A stretch of DNA of 37,128 nucleotides from an uncultured Eubacteriales bacterium (GTDB lineage: Bacteria; Bacillota; Clostridia; Oscillospirales; Butyricicoccaceae): the NCBI GenBank assembly GCA_934395135.1, contig CAKRRK010000015.1, forward strand, positions 1 to 37,128. The letters are read 5' to 3'. The translations under genes were made by a program, and so were the position numbers. The notes beneath the pieces are model-generated. The model saw only the letters and a list, made by a program, of their open reading frames with translations. It was not told the origin of the DNA and did not search any database. Shown one piece after another: positions 21,459 to 29,370 of the stretch. Numbering within the stretch: position 1 is the stretch's first letter; every line of letters starts with the position of its first letter.

Positions 21459-22247
21459 ATGAAACAATTTGCAAAATCAGCCTGCATTGAACCGATGTAT
21501 TCCGAACTGCCTTTTTTGGAGCGTTTTGCAGCCGCCCAAAAAGATGGCTTTGAGTATGTGGAGTTCTGGAGCTGGACCGACAAAGACTTGGATAAGGTGC
21601 GCCAAGCGGCACAGCAAGCCGGTGTTGGCATCTGCGGGTTTAACGGCGATGCGGAATATTCCCTCATCGATCCTGTACAAAAGGCGCCGTATCTGGAATT
21701 TTTAAAGCGTTCCATCGAGGCGGCGCAGAAGCTTGGCGCAAGTTCTGTAACCATCCATTCCAACGCTTTGGGCGAGGGTGGCGTCGTCGTAAATTGTCAT
21801 TCGGAGCTGTCCGATACGGTGAAGCTTTGCTCTATGTATGATATGCTGCTTTCATGTGCGGAGCTGGCAGAAAGCAGCGGGATTCAAATGAATTTGGAAC
21901 CGCTGAATATAAAGACAGATCACATAGGGAATTTTCTGATTCATACCCAGATGGCAGCGGAACTTGTTCGCCTGGTTGGCTCGCCAAAGCTTCGCGTGCT
22001 GTATGATGTCTACCATATGCAGCTCAACGAAGGAGATCTTTGCGGCAATATCCGGGCCTATGGCGATACCTTTGGTCATGTGCACATTGCAGATGCGCCG
22101 GGGCGGCATGAACCTGGTACCGGGGAAATTAATTTTGCGGCGGTTGCACAATGCCTGCGGGAAGTTGGCTATTCTGGTCTTTTGGGATATGAGTTGCTGC
22201 CAGAGAGTACAACGGAAACCGCGGTAAAGGCAATCATGCAAAAATAG
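21459..22247 (+). CDS. Hydroxypyruvate isomerase-like sugar isomerase/epimerase
   Basis: A 262-residue TIM-barrel protein of the xylose-isomerase-like / AP endonuclease 2 superfamily. Likely metal-binding residues include E147 (NLEPLN), D183 in DVYHMQ, H209 in GHVHIAD and E245 (GYELLP). The stretch HIADAPGRHEPGTGEINF is characteristic of the hydroxypyruvate isomerase (Hyi) branch, which interconverts hydroxypyruvate and tartronate semialdehyde; sugar epimerases of the same fold are an alternative. The start is ATG 21459 with GGGAGG at 21445-21450. No promoter is visible between the rplQ terminator and this gene, and no glyoxylate-pathway partner is next to it, so its pathway is open. Confidence 0.85.
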   Translation: MKQFAKSACIEPMYSELPFLERFAAAQKDGFEYVEFWSWTDKDLDKVRQAAQQAGVGICGFNGDAEYSLIDPVQKAPYLEFLKRSIEAAQKLGASSVTIHSNALGEGGVVVNCHSELSDTVKLCSMYDMLLSCAELAESSGIQMNLEPLNIKTDHIGNFLIHTQMAAELVRLVGSPKLRVLYDVYHMQLNEGDLCGNIRAYGDTFGHVHIADAPGRHEPGTGEINFAAVAQCLREVGYSGLLGYELLPESTTETAVKAIMQK

Positions 22248-22332
22248 GCGGCTGTTTCCGGCGCAGACCTTTTGCGGAAAAAAGGCTGCCTGTGTGTTGG
22301 AAAAAGAGAAGAGAACCGCATCAAACGACAGG

Positions 22333-22356
22333 ATGTTAGGATACGGCGCCTAACAT
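22333..22356 (+). repeat. 8-bp inverted repeat downstream of the isomerase gene
   Basis: ATGTTAGG and CCTAACAT separated by eight bases, in the 257-bp gap between the isomerase and the small membrane protein. No U-run follows, so it is not a clear intrinsic terminator; it could be an operator or a Rho-independent remnant. The rest of the gap shows only the promoter at 22409. Confidence 0.45.
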
Positions 22357-22408
22357 AGCAAGGTTCATAAAAATTTTGCGGCTGTCAGCGGATATTTTTC
22401 GTTAGTCA

Positions 22409-22437
22409 TTGCAAAATTTATAAAAATAGTATAAAAT
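22409..22437 (+). promoter_or_regulatory. Probable promoter for the small membrane protein gene
   Basis: TTGCAA at 22409-22414 and TAAAAT at 22432-22437 with 17 bp between, in an A+T-rich stretch 68 bp before the ATG. An overlapping TATAAA (22430) would have only a 15-bp spacer. Confidence 0.5.
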
Positions 22438-22504
22438 AAAAGAAAGCAATGACGCAGGACAAAATTGTAGCGCGTCGGAGTGATATTTTTGAGGAGGAAT
22501 CATT

Positions 22505-22864
22505 ATGAGCGAAGAGAACAGAACCCCGGAAGTGGAAAATACCACCACCGCGACAGCAGAAGCCAGTCCTTTGTTTGACAACCAGCCTGCGGCCGCACCG
22601 GAAGCCGCCAATTCCAATGGCACAGTTGTGCTGGTTTTGGGCATCATATCTGTAGTATTTGCGTTTGTGTTTAATATTGTAGGTTTGATTACCGGTATCA
22701 TCGGATTGGTGCTTGGCAACAAGGCAAAGAAGGCAACCCCAACGGGTACCGCAAAAGCGGGCTTTGTACTCAGCATCATTGGTCTTATTCTTTCCGCGAT
22801 TTTCCTGATTGTAGGCATTGTTGCAGCAGCCGCACTGGTTTCTGCGTTTGGCGGCTTATATTAA
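22505..22864 (+). CDS. Small two-helix membrane protein (DUF4190-like)
   Basis: A 119-residue protein with an acidic, Thr/Ala/Pro-rich N-terminus (1-38) and two long hydrophobic segments (about 40-70 and 85-112) joined by a short basic loop NKAKKATPTGTAKA. Glycine-rich helices in the pattern LGIISVVFAF and GLITGIIGLVLG, then AKAGFVLSIIGLILS, resemble the DUF4190 group, whose function is unknown. GAGGAGG precedes the ATG. It has its own promoter and terminator, so it appears monocistronic. Confidence 0.82.
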   Translation: MSEENRTPEVENTTTATAEASPLFDNQPAAAPEAANSNGTVVLVLGIISVVFAFVFNIVGLITGIIGLVLGNKAKKATPTGTAKAGFVLSIIGLILSAIFLIVGIVAAAALVSAFGGLY

Positions 22865-22870
22865 ATCCGG

Positions 22871-22901
22871 AAAAAGACAGGGCAGACGCCCTGTCTTTTT
22901 T
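22871..22901 (+). terminator. Intrinsic terminator of the small membrane protein gene
   Basis: GACAGGGC-AGAC-GCCCTGTC with flanking A5 and T6, so the paired stem reaches 13 bp. It starts six bases after the stop codon, and the A-run on the left makes it usable in both directions. Confidence 0.93.
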
Positions 22902-22968
22902 ATGCCGGTCAAAGCGGAACAATCTGCGGGCTCTGAAAAAATGATGGAACATTCGTTTCAAACCGGAG

Positions 22969-23007
22969 AACCGGCTTGGCGCCAGGCCGCAGAAGCCGGT
23001 TTCTTTG
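22969..23007 (+). terminator. Second hairpin with T-rich tail
   Basis: AACCGGCTT (22969-22977) pairs perfectly with AAGCCGGTT (22993-23001) across a 15-base loop that itself contains GGCGCC; TCTTT follows. It lies in the 343-bp gap between the small membrane protein and rimP, which otherwise holds only the terminator at 22871, an A+T-rich stretch, the rimP promoter and the attenuator. Possibly a back-up terminator. Confidence 0.4.
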
Positions 23008-23103
23008 GCGGAACAGAACGGCGCAGAACATAAAGTATTTTTGGGTTTTTTTGTATTTTGTCAAAAAAACAGGAATCTTTATTGAAAAAATCTAAAATAA
23101 CAC

Positions 23104-23132
23104 TTGTAAATTGTGCATTGCAGTGATATAAT
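23104..23132 (+). promoter_or_regulatory. Promoter of the rimP-nusA-infB operon
   Basis: TTGTAA at 23104-23109, 17 bp, then a perfect TATAAT at 23127-23132 preceded by TGA, giving an extended -10. It gives a leader of about 70 nt with the hairpin described next. Confidence 0.85.
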
Positions 23133-23161
23133 GTATTCTGTTAGTAAGTAGTTTCGTTTGT

Positions 23162-23190
23162 AAGAGTGGGCAGTCGGCCCACTCTTTCTT
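23162..23190 (+). terminator. Attenuator-like hairpin in the rimP leader
   Basis: AAGAGTGGGC paired with GCCCACTCTT (10 bp, loop AGTCG), followed by TCTTGTT, a moderately U-rich tract. It lies between the promoter and rimP. In Bacillus subtilis NusA represses its own operon by NusA-dependent termination in the leader; the position and weak U-tract here fit the same mechanism, which is inference. Confidence 0.75.
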
Positions 23191-23207
23191 GTTGATTTGG
23201 AGGAATT

Positions 23208-23672
23208 ATGCAGAACAGGGATGTCACAGAACGGGTGCTGCAATATGCACTTCCTTTGGCGGAGGAAGTGGGGGTAACAGTTTGGGACGTACAGTTTCAA
23301 AAGGAAGGAGGCAGCTATGTTCTGACTGTTTTTATTGACCGCGAGGAAGGCGTAAGTTTGGATCATTGCGAGGCGCTCAGCCGGAAACTGGACCCTGTTT
23401 TGGATGGACGGGAATTCAGCCGGATGCCCGCTTATACGCTGTGTGTTTCTTCGGCTGGTCTGGAGCGCCGGCTGCGCAAGCCGGAACACTTTGCTCATTG
23501 TCTGGGACAGAAGATAGAGATACGGTTTTATAAAGCGGTAGACGGCGTAAAATCTGTTACAGGCCTGCTCAGAGGGTATTGCGACGGGGCAGTGACAATA
23601 GAAACGGCAGATGGGGAGAAGACCTTTGTGCCGGAGGAAATTGCCCTTGTGTCCACGGTGGCGGAATTTTAA
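23208..23672 (+). CDS. rimP: Ribosome maturation factor RimP
   Basis: A 154-residue two-domain protein needed for 30S assembly. The alpha/beta N-terminal domain shows LPLAEEVGVTVWDVQFQKEG, FIDREEGVSLDHCEALSRKL, and the family signature YTLCVSSAGLERRLRKPEHF; the C-terminal half is a small SH3-like beta-barrel. GGAGG precedes the ATG. First gene of the conserved rimP-nusA-rnpM-L7Ae-infB operon. Confidence 0.95.
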   Translation: MQNRDVTERVLQYALPLAEEVGVTVWDVQFQKEGGSYVLTVFIDREEGVSLDHCEALSRKLDPVLDGREFSRMPAYTLCVSSAGLERRLRKPEHFAHCLGQKIEIRFYKAVDGVKSVTGLLRGYCDGAVTIETADGEKTFVPEEIALVSTVAEF

Positions 23673-23714
23673 TGAGAAATTTCATAGAAAGAAATATAGG
23701 AGTGATAGGAAACC

Positions 23715-24788
23715 ATGAACGCTGAGTTTTTTGATGCGCTGGAATTGCTGGAAAAGGAGAAGGGAATTCCGGTGGAGCACATGATGGAAAAGGTCAAGCA
23801 GGCTCTTTTAACGGCCTATAAGCGGGACCATGCCGGCAATGTCTATGATAATGTGGTGGTAGAGGAAAATTTTGAGAAAAAAACCATTAAAATGTATGTA
23901 CAGAAGACGGTAGTCGAAGAAGTCGAAGATGACCAGTTGGAAATTTCCCTGGACGAGGCGAAAACAATCAGCAAACGGGCTGCGATCGGGGATGTTGTGA
24001 ATGTGGAAATCAAGACCAAGGAATTTGGCAGAATTGCGGCACAAACCGCAAAACAGGTCATCATCCAAGGCATTCGGGAAGCGGAACGGGGCATGGTGCT
24101 AAACGAGTTTTCTTCCAAAGAGCATGAAATTTTAAACGCGGTGGTAAACAGCTTTGACCCGAGAAACGGCAACATAATCCTCAACATTACAAGCCAGGGC
24201 GAGCAGACAGAAGCGGTGCTCTCTGCCAACGAGCAGGTGAAAAATGAGGAACTTGTAGTAGGCGATCACATCAAAGTCTATGTGGTAGAGGTGAAAAAGG
24301 GCAGCAGAGGTCCTCAGGTGCTTATTTCCCGTACTCATCCGGGGCTTGTGAAACGGTTGTTTGAAATTGAGGTGCCGGAAATCCATGACGGCGTGGTGGA
24401 AATTATGTCCATCGCGCGGGAGGCGGGCAACCGCACCAAGATCGCAGTGCGCTCCAACGATGAAAACGTGGATCCCATCGGCGCATGCGTAGGTCCGAGA
24501 GGCGCACGGGTGGGAGAAATTGTCAACGAACTTTCCGGGGAAAAAATTGACATCATCAAATATTCAGAAGACATTGCAGAATATGTTTCCGCGGCTCTTT
24601 CCCCGGCAGATGTTATTTCTGCGGCAGCCCTGCCGGAAGGGAAAAGCTGCCATGTCATTGTGCCGGACGACCAGCTTTCTCTTGCCATCGGCAAGGAAGG
24701 ACAGAACGCCCGCCTTGCAGCAAAACTAACCGGCTGCAAGATTGATATTGCGCCGGCGTCAAAAGCGCAGGAAGAAGTTCAGGAGTAG
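23715..24788 (+). CDS. nusA: Transcription termination/antitermination factor NusA
   Basis: A 357-residue NusA of the short Gram-positive type without the C-terminal acidic repeats of E. coli. The N-terminal polymerase-binding domain (1-125) is followed by an S1 domain (about 135-200), KH1 (IAVRSNDENVDPIGACVGPR) and KH2 (VPDDQLSLAIGKEGQNARLA). Binds RNA polymerase, promotes pausing and hairpin-dependent termination. The ATG lies 42 bp after rimP with AGGAGTGA at 23699-23706. It probably controls its own operon through the leader hairpin at 23162. Confidence 0.97.
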   Translation: MNAEFFDALELLEKEKGIPVEHMMEKVKQALLTAYKRDHAGNVYDNVVVEENFEKKTIKMYVQKTVVEEVEDDQLEISLDEAKTISKRAAIGDVVNVEIKTKEFGRIAAQTAKQVIIQGIREAERGMVLNEFSSKEHEILNAVVNSFDPRNGNIILNITSQGEQTEAVLSANEQVKNEELVVGDHIKVYVVEVKKGSRGPQVLISRTHPGLVKRLFEIEVPEIHDGVVEIMSIAREAGNRTKIAVRSNDENVDPIGACVGPRGARVGEIVNELSGEKIDIIKYSEDIAEYVSAALSPADVISAAALPEGKSCHVIVPDDQLSLAIGKEGQNARLAAKLTGCKIDIAPASKAQEEVQE

Positions 24789-24802
24789 CGGGAGGGACAC
24801 CA

Positions 24803-25084
24803 ATGGTGCAAAAACGGAAAATCCCTATGCGGCAATGCGTGGGCTGCCGCGCGATGTTTCCCAAAAAGGAGTTGCTGCGGGTGGTGCGTTCGCCGGAAGG
24901 CGAGGTATCCCTGGATTTTAAGGGAAAAAAGTCCGGTCGGGGGGCATATATCTGCCACAGTCAGGCCTGCCTTGAAAAAGCCAGAAAAGCCGGCGCGCTG
25001 CAGCGCACGCTCCAATGCGAAATCCCGGCTGCGGTATTTGATCAGATGAATGCCGAAATGGAGGATGCGGAAGCGGATGAATAA
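24803..25084 (+). CDS. rnpM: RNase P modulator RnpM (YlxR family)
   Basis: A 93-residue basic protein with the YlxR signatures RQCVGCRAMFPKKELLRVVR and GRGAYICHSQACLEKA. C12/C15 and C51/C56 are positioned as possible metal ligands. Members bind RNase P RNA and modulate its activity, per published work on B. subtilis YlxR. The C-terminus adds an acidic tail (EMEDAEADE). The stop lies within the following gene (8-bp overlap). Confidence 0.92.
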   Translation: MVQKRKIPMRQCVGCRAMFPKKELLRVVRSPEGEVSLDFKGKKSGRGAYICHSQACLEKARKAGALQRTLQCEIPAAVFDQMNAEMEDAEADE

Positions 25085-25571
25085 TATTTTGGGTATGTTT
25101 GGCCTGTGCTTTCGGGCGGGAAAGCTTGCTGTGGGAGACGACGCGGTGTTTGAGGCCGCTCAGTCCGGTCGGTGCCGGGCGGTCTTTCTGGCAAAGGACG
25201 CCGGAAAAAGCGCGGTGCGGCAAAGTGAATTTTTGAAAAAAAACCAGAAGTTCCCAGTGCTTGCCACGCCGTTTACCAAAGAGGAATTGGGGCAGGCTTT
25301 GGGCCGCAGAACCTGCGCCGCCTGCGCTGTGACAGACAGCGGCTTTGCCGCCTCCATCAGTCGGAAGATCACAGAAGCCTATGGAATGCACCCAGAGGAG
25401 ACAGAACGGCTGCGGCGGCAGGAGGAGCGTTTTGCACAACGGAAACGCAGAGGACATAAAAAGAACAAAGCAGAATCCCAGGTAACGATTATTGAGATAG
25501 AAGAAGAGGCATATGAACGCCTGTATGGAACAAATCAGGGAAAACAGAAGAAAGACGGAGGTGAATGCTGA
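25077..25571 (+). CDS. L7Ae-family RNA-binding protein (YlxQ-like), extended tail
   Basis: The N-terminal 100 residues form an L7Ae/L30e kink-turn binding domain: MNNILGMFGLCFRAGKLAVG, AVFLAKDAGKSAVRQ, FPVLATPFTKEELGQALGRR and AACAVTDSGFAASI. A further 60 residues, basic (ERFAQRKRRGHKKNK) then acidic, make it 164 residues against about 100 in Bacillus YlxQ. The start ATG 25077 overlaps the rnpM end, with GGAGG at 25060-25064. Operon position between rnpM and infB matches ylxQ. Its RNA target is unknown. Confidence 0.88.
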   Translation: MNNILGMFGLCFRAGKLAVGDDAVFEAAQSGRCRAVFLAKDAGKSAVRQSEFLKKNQKFPVLATPFTKEELGQALGRRTCAACAVTDSGFAASISRKITEAYGMHPEETERLRRQEERFAQRKRRGHKKNKAESQVTIIEIEEEAYERLYGTNQGKQKKDGGEC

Positions 25572-27937
25572 TGCCGATTGAAAATAAATATCGAGTACAT
25601 GAAGTGGCAAAAGATTTCAAGCTTTCCACCAAAGAAGTAACCAATATTTTGACCAAATACGCAAAAGCGCCCAAAAACCATATGCAGGTTTTGGAACAGG
25701 AGGAACTGAATATAGTCTTTGACTATATTACGTCCCACAACCAGGTGGAAGATCTGGGAAAAGTTTTGGAACAGCAAAGCGCGAAGCAGCCGGGGAAAAC
25801 GCCAAAAGCAAAGGAAAGCGCGCCCAAAGCGGCGGACGCTCCAGCCGCGGCAGGATCTGCATCCAAAACAGCAGGAAAACCCGCGGAAGCCAGACCACTG
25901 CAGAAGGCGCAGCCTAAGAGTGAAGAAGAAGTGGTATCCCGGACAAAGGGAAAACAGGTTCACCGTGTGGATACCAGAGGCGGCGGCAACATTGATCTTG
26001 CCAAATATGATGAACGCATTGACTCCCTGGTGCCGGAAAAGGCCAACAAAATGGGACACGGGAAGGAAAAATTCACAAAGAAAAACCCGGGCGGCCGTCA
26101 GTTTGGCTCCAAACGCCGGCAGGAGGAACAGGATAAAATGCGCCGTTTGCAGCGCCGGCAGGAAATGCAGCAGGCGGCGAAAAAAATACAGCTGAAAGTA
26201 CTCATTCCAGACGAAATTAACGTGGGTGAGCTTGCGATGCGTCTGAAGCGCACGGCGGCGGACGTGATCAAGGAATTGATGAAAATGGGCGTGATGGCTT
26301 CGGTTTCCGAAAGCATTGATTTTGACACCGCGTCTCTTGTGGCGATGGAAATGGGCGCCAAGGTGGAAAAAGAGGTGTTTGTCACCATTGAAGAACGCCT
26401 GTTTGACGAAAGTGAAGATAAGGAAGAAAATCTGCAGCCGAGAGATCCGGTTGTGGTAGTTATGGGCCATGTCGACCATGGGAAGACTTCTCTTTTGGAC
26501 GCGATTCGAAAAACCAAGGTGGTGGACGGAGAAGCCGGCGGCATTACTCAGCATATCGGTGCATACCGGGTAAAGATCAACGGGCAGAATATTACCTTCC
26601 TGGATACGCCGGGGCATGCGGCGTTTACTTCTATGCGTGCCAGAGGCGCACAGGTGACGGACATTGCCATCCTTGTTGTGGCAGCGGATGACGGCATTAT
26701 GCCGCAGACCATTGAAGCAATCAATCATGCCAAGGCGGCCGGGATCCCCATTATTGTGGCAGTCAATAAAATTGACAAAGAAGGTGCCAATCCCGATCGT
26801 GTCGTGCAGCAGCTGACGGAGCACGATCTGGTGCCGGAAGAATGGGGCGGCGATACCATCGTATGCCAGATCTCGGCGAAGAAAAACCAGGGAATCGACA
26901 ATCTGCTGGAAATGGTGCTGCTTACGGCGGAAGTGGCGGATCTCAAGGCCAATCCGGACCGTCAGGCAAAGGGAACGGTCATTGAAGCGAAGCTGGACAA
27001 AGGCAGAGGTCCGGTGGCAACCATCCTGATTCAAAACGGTACGCTGAAGGCTGGCGATGCAATCATTGCAGGCACGGCAGTTGGACGTGTGCGGGCAATG
27101 ACCGATGATGACGGCAGAAAAATTGCCAGCGCAGGTCCGTCGGTGCCGGTGGAAATTATCGGTCTTGCGGAAGTGCCGAATGCCGGCGATGTGTTCTATG
27201 CCGTTGAGGATGAAAAGATGGCGCGAGAACTGGTAGAGCAGCGGAAAGACAAAGAAAAAGAAGAAAAGAACAAGGCCGTCAGCAAAGTTACGCTGGATAA
27301 TCTGTTTGAAAGCATTCAGGAAGGCAATATGAAGGAACTGAACATCATTGTAAAAGCGGATGTACAGGGTTCTGTCGAAGCGGTAAAAGCCTCTCTGGAA
27401 AAGATTTCCAACGATGAGGTGCGGGTGAGAGTCATCCATGGAGCAGTTGGCGCCATCAACGAATCGGATATTATGCTGGCGTCTGCGTCCAATGCCATTA
27501 TTGTCGGATTTAACGTGCGGCCGGATAAAGCAGCGGTGGACGAAGCTGCGATCCAGGGCGTGGATATGCGGATGTACCGGGTTATCTACGAGGCCATTGA
27601 GGAAATGGAGCAGGCGATGCGGGGCATGCTGGATCCAAAGTTCCGCGAAGCGGTTCTGGGCCATGCGGAGATCCGTCAGACGTTCAAGGTGTCCGGTGTG
27701 GGAACCATCGCAGGCTGCTATGTGACCGATGGCAAAATCGTCCGTTCCTCCAGTGTCCGTGTGGTACGGGACGGTATCGTGATCTTCGATGGCCAGCTCA
27801 ATTCCCTGAAGCGGTTTAAAGATGACGTCAAAGAAGTGCAGCAGGGCTTTGAATGCGGTATGGGCATTGAAAAGTTCAACGATATTAAGGAAGGCGACGT
27901 GATCGAAGCCTATATCATGGAAGAAGTAAAAGCATAG
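25571..27937 (+). CDS. infB: Translation initiation factor IF-2
   Basis: A 788-residue GTPase that brings initiator tRNA to the 30S subunit. It starts PIENKYRVHEVAKDFKLSTK (IF2_N), has an Ala/Lys/Pro-rich linker (about 75-200), a second IF2_N-like domain (LIPDEINVGELAMRLKRTAA), the G domain with GHVDHGKT (299-306), DTPGHAAF, NKID and SAKK, and the C-terminal domains II-IV (LGHAEIRQTFKVSGVGTIAG near the end). ATG 25571, overlapping the upstream stop by one base, is preferred: GGAGGTG (25557-25563) is about eight bases away, while the in-frame ATG at 25565 is too close to it. Confidence 0.97.
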   Translation: MPIENKYRVHEVAKDFKLSTKEVTNILTKYAKAPKNHMQVLEQEELNIVFDYITSHNQVEDLGKVLEQQSAKQPGKTPKAKESAPKAADAPAAAGSASKTAGKPAEARPLQKAQPKSEEEVVSRTKGKQVHRVDTRGGGNIDLAKYDERIDSLVPEKANKMGHGKEKFTKKNPGGRQFGSKRRQEEQDKMRRLQRRQEMQQAAKKIQLKVLIPDEINVGELAMRLKRTAADVIKELMKMGVMASVSESIDFDTASLVAMEMGAKVEKEVFVTIEERLFDESEDKEENLQPRDPVVVVMGHVDHGKTSLLDAIRKTKVVDGEAGGITQHIGAYRVKINGQNITFLDTPGHAAFTSMRARGAQVTDIAILVVAADDGIMPQTIEAINHAKAAGIPIIVAVNKIDKEGANPDRVVQQLTEHDLVPEEWGGDTIVCQISAKKNQGIDNLLEMVLLTAEVADLKANPDRQAKGTVIEAKLDKGRGPVATILIQNGTLKAGDAIIAGTAVGRVRAMTDDDGRKIASAGPSVPVEIIGLAEVPNAGDVFYAVEDEKMARELVEQRKDKEKEEKNKAVSKVTLDNLFESIQEGNMKELNIIVKADVQGSVEAVKASLEKISNDEVRVRVIHGAVGAINESDIMLASASNAIIVGFNVRPDKAAVDEAAIQGVDMRMYRVIYEAIEEMEQAMRGMLDPKFREAVLGHAEIRQTFKVSGVGTIAGCYVTDGKIVRSSSVRVVRDGIVIFDGQLNSLKRFKDDVKEVQQGFECGMGIEKFNDIKEGDVIEAYIMEEVKA

Positions 27938-27943
27938 GGAAAC

Positions 27944-27980
27944 AAAAGAGGGCGGCATTTTTTCCGCCGCCCTCTTTTTT
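27944..27980 (+). terminator. Strong terminator after infB
   Basis: GAGGGCGGC and GCCGCCCTC with a nine-base loop and flanking A4/T6 give a 13-bp stem starting six bases after the infB stop. It separates infB from rbfA. No good promoter appears between it and rbfA, so rbfA and the following genes may rely on read-through. A weaker hairpin GAATGC/GCATTC follows at 27989-28007. Confidence 0.92.
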
Positions 27981-28031
27981 CGTGCATAGAATGCGGAAAT
28001 AGCATTCATACTACTCCGAAGGAGGAGTTTT

Positions 28032-28385
28032 ATGGCTCAAAACAGAATCGACAGAATCAGCGAAGAAGTGCGGAAGGCAGTTTCTGAAAGCATTCGGGAA
28101 CTGAAAGATCCCAGAACCAAACGAGGGCTTATGAGCGTCACCCATTGCGAGGTAACCGGCGATCTGCGGTATGCCAAGGCGTATATCAGCATACTGGGTT
28201 CCGAAGAAGATGCAAGCGAAGCGATGAAAGGCCTGAAATCCGCCGCCGGGTTTTTGCGCCGGGAAGTTGCAGCGAAAGTCCGCCTCCGGTATGCGCCGGA
28301 ACTGGTGTTTGAATTGGATCATTCCATCGCCCATGGGGCGCATATTACAGAACTGTTAAATAACATAGAGCATGAGGACGACTAA
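28032..28385 (+). CDS. rbfA: 30S ribosome-binding factor A
   Basis: A 117-residue single KH-like domain protein: RISEEVRKAVSESIRELKDP, LMSVTHCEVTGDLRYAKAYI, RYAPELVFELDHSIAHGAHI. Acts in late 30S maturation and cold adaptation, helping processing of the 16S 5' end. GGAGGAG at 28021-28027 sets the ATG. Followed at once by nrnA. Confidence 0.95.
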   Translation: MAQNRIDRISEEVRKAVSESIRELKDPRTKRGLMSVTHCEVTGDLRYAKAYISILGSEEDASEAMKGLKSAAGFLRREVAAKVRLRYAPELVFELDHSIAHGAHITELLNNIEHEDD

Positions 28386-28386
28386 A

Positions 28387-29370
28387 ATGGGAAACACAAT
28401 TTATGTGTTGGAAGCGGCAGAACGGCTGCGGGAAGCAGACCGGGTTTTGATTTTAACCCATGTGCGGCCGGACGGCGACACCGCCGGTTGTGCGGGTGCC
28501 TTGTGCGCGGCGCTGCGAGCGGCTGGAAAAACAGCGTATATCCTGGAAAATCCGGAGATTACAAAACGGTATGCGCCCCTCGTCGAGGACTATCTCGCGC
28601 CGACGGAGTTTTTGCCGGAGTTTGTGGTGACGGTAGACGTGGCGGATTACAGCTTGTTCCCGAAAAATGCGCAGGCGTATCAGGACAGGGTGGACCTGGC
28701 GATTGATCACCATAAGTCCAATCCGCTTTTTGCCGTGGACAACCTTGTGGCGCCGGAAGCGGGTGCTTGCGGCGAGGTGGTTTGCGCCCTGATAGAGGCC
28801 ATGGGCATTGCACTGGACAGGGAAATAGCAAATGCCCTTTATGTGGCGGTGTCCACGGACACCGGCTGCTTTAAATATTCCAATACAACCGCCGATACGC
28901 ATCTTACAGCGGCAAAATGCCTCCAGGCGGGCGTTGACGGCGGCGAAATTAACCGGGCGCTGTTCGAAACCAAGTCCCGGCCGCGGTTTGCCATTGAAAA
29001 ATATGTGTTCGATCATCTGGAATTCTATGAAGGCGGCAAAATCGCATTTATTTTGATTTCAAAAGCACAGATTCTGCAAGCAGGAGCGGATATGGATGAT
29101 TTGGATTCCATCGCTGCCCTGCCCCGGCAGATCGAAGGCGTGCAGTGCGGAATCACCGTCACAGAAAACCGGAACGGAACCGTGAAAGCGTCCGTCCGGA
29201 CCACCAAAGAAATCGACGCCTCCGCCATTTGTGCTGTCTGCGGCGGCGGCGGTCACCTGCGCGCGGCAGGAGCTACCTTTGACTGTAGTGCGGAGGAAGC
29301 AGGAAAGCGGATATTACAAGCGGCAAGGGAGAAGGTTTGTGGAAGCAAAAGGCATCATTGTGGTGGATAA
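28387..29370 (+). CDS. nrnA: DHH-family oligoribonuclease / pAp phosphatase NrnA
   Basis: A 327-residue DHH-DHHA1 protein that degrades short oligoribonucleotides and 3'-phosphoadenosine 5'-phosphate. Metal-binding motifs: H25, D29 and D31 (THVRPDGDTAG), D84 (VDVAD) and DHH 107-109 (AIDHHKSN). The substrate-binding GGGGHLRAAG motif ends the DHHA1 domain at about 286-295, leaving an unusual 32-residue tail ending CGSKRHHCGG. ATG 28387 is preferred, nine bases after GAGG; ATG 28372 inside rbfA lacks a site. Its 3' end overlaps truB by 32 bp. Confidence 0.9.
   Translation: MGNTIYVLEAAERLREADRVLILTHVRPDGDTAGCAGALCAALRAAGKTAYILENPEITKRYAPLVEDYLAPTEFLPEFVVTVDVADYSLFPKNAQAYQDRVDLAIDHHKSNPLFAVDNLVAPEAGACGEVVCALIEAMGIALDREIANALYVAVSTDTGCFKYSNTTADTHLTAAKCLQAGVDGGEINRALFETKSRPRFAIEKYVFDHLEFYEGGKIAFILISKAQILQAGADMDDLDSIAALPRQIEGVQCGITVTENRNGTVKASVRTTKEIDASAICAVCGGGGHLRAAGATFDCSAEEAGKRILQAAREKVCGSKRHHCGG

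Noticed and set aside
25535..28009. An 824-codon open frame on the - strand opposite infB.
   Set aside because: It is the antisense shadow of a long, strongly codon-biased gene, rich in His, Phe and Arg, with no known domain.
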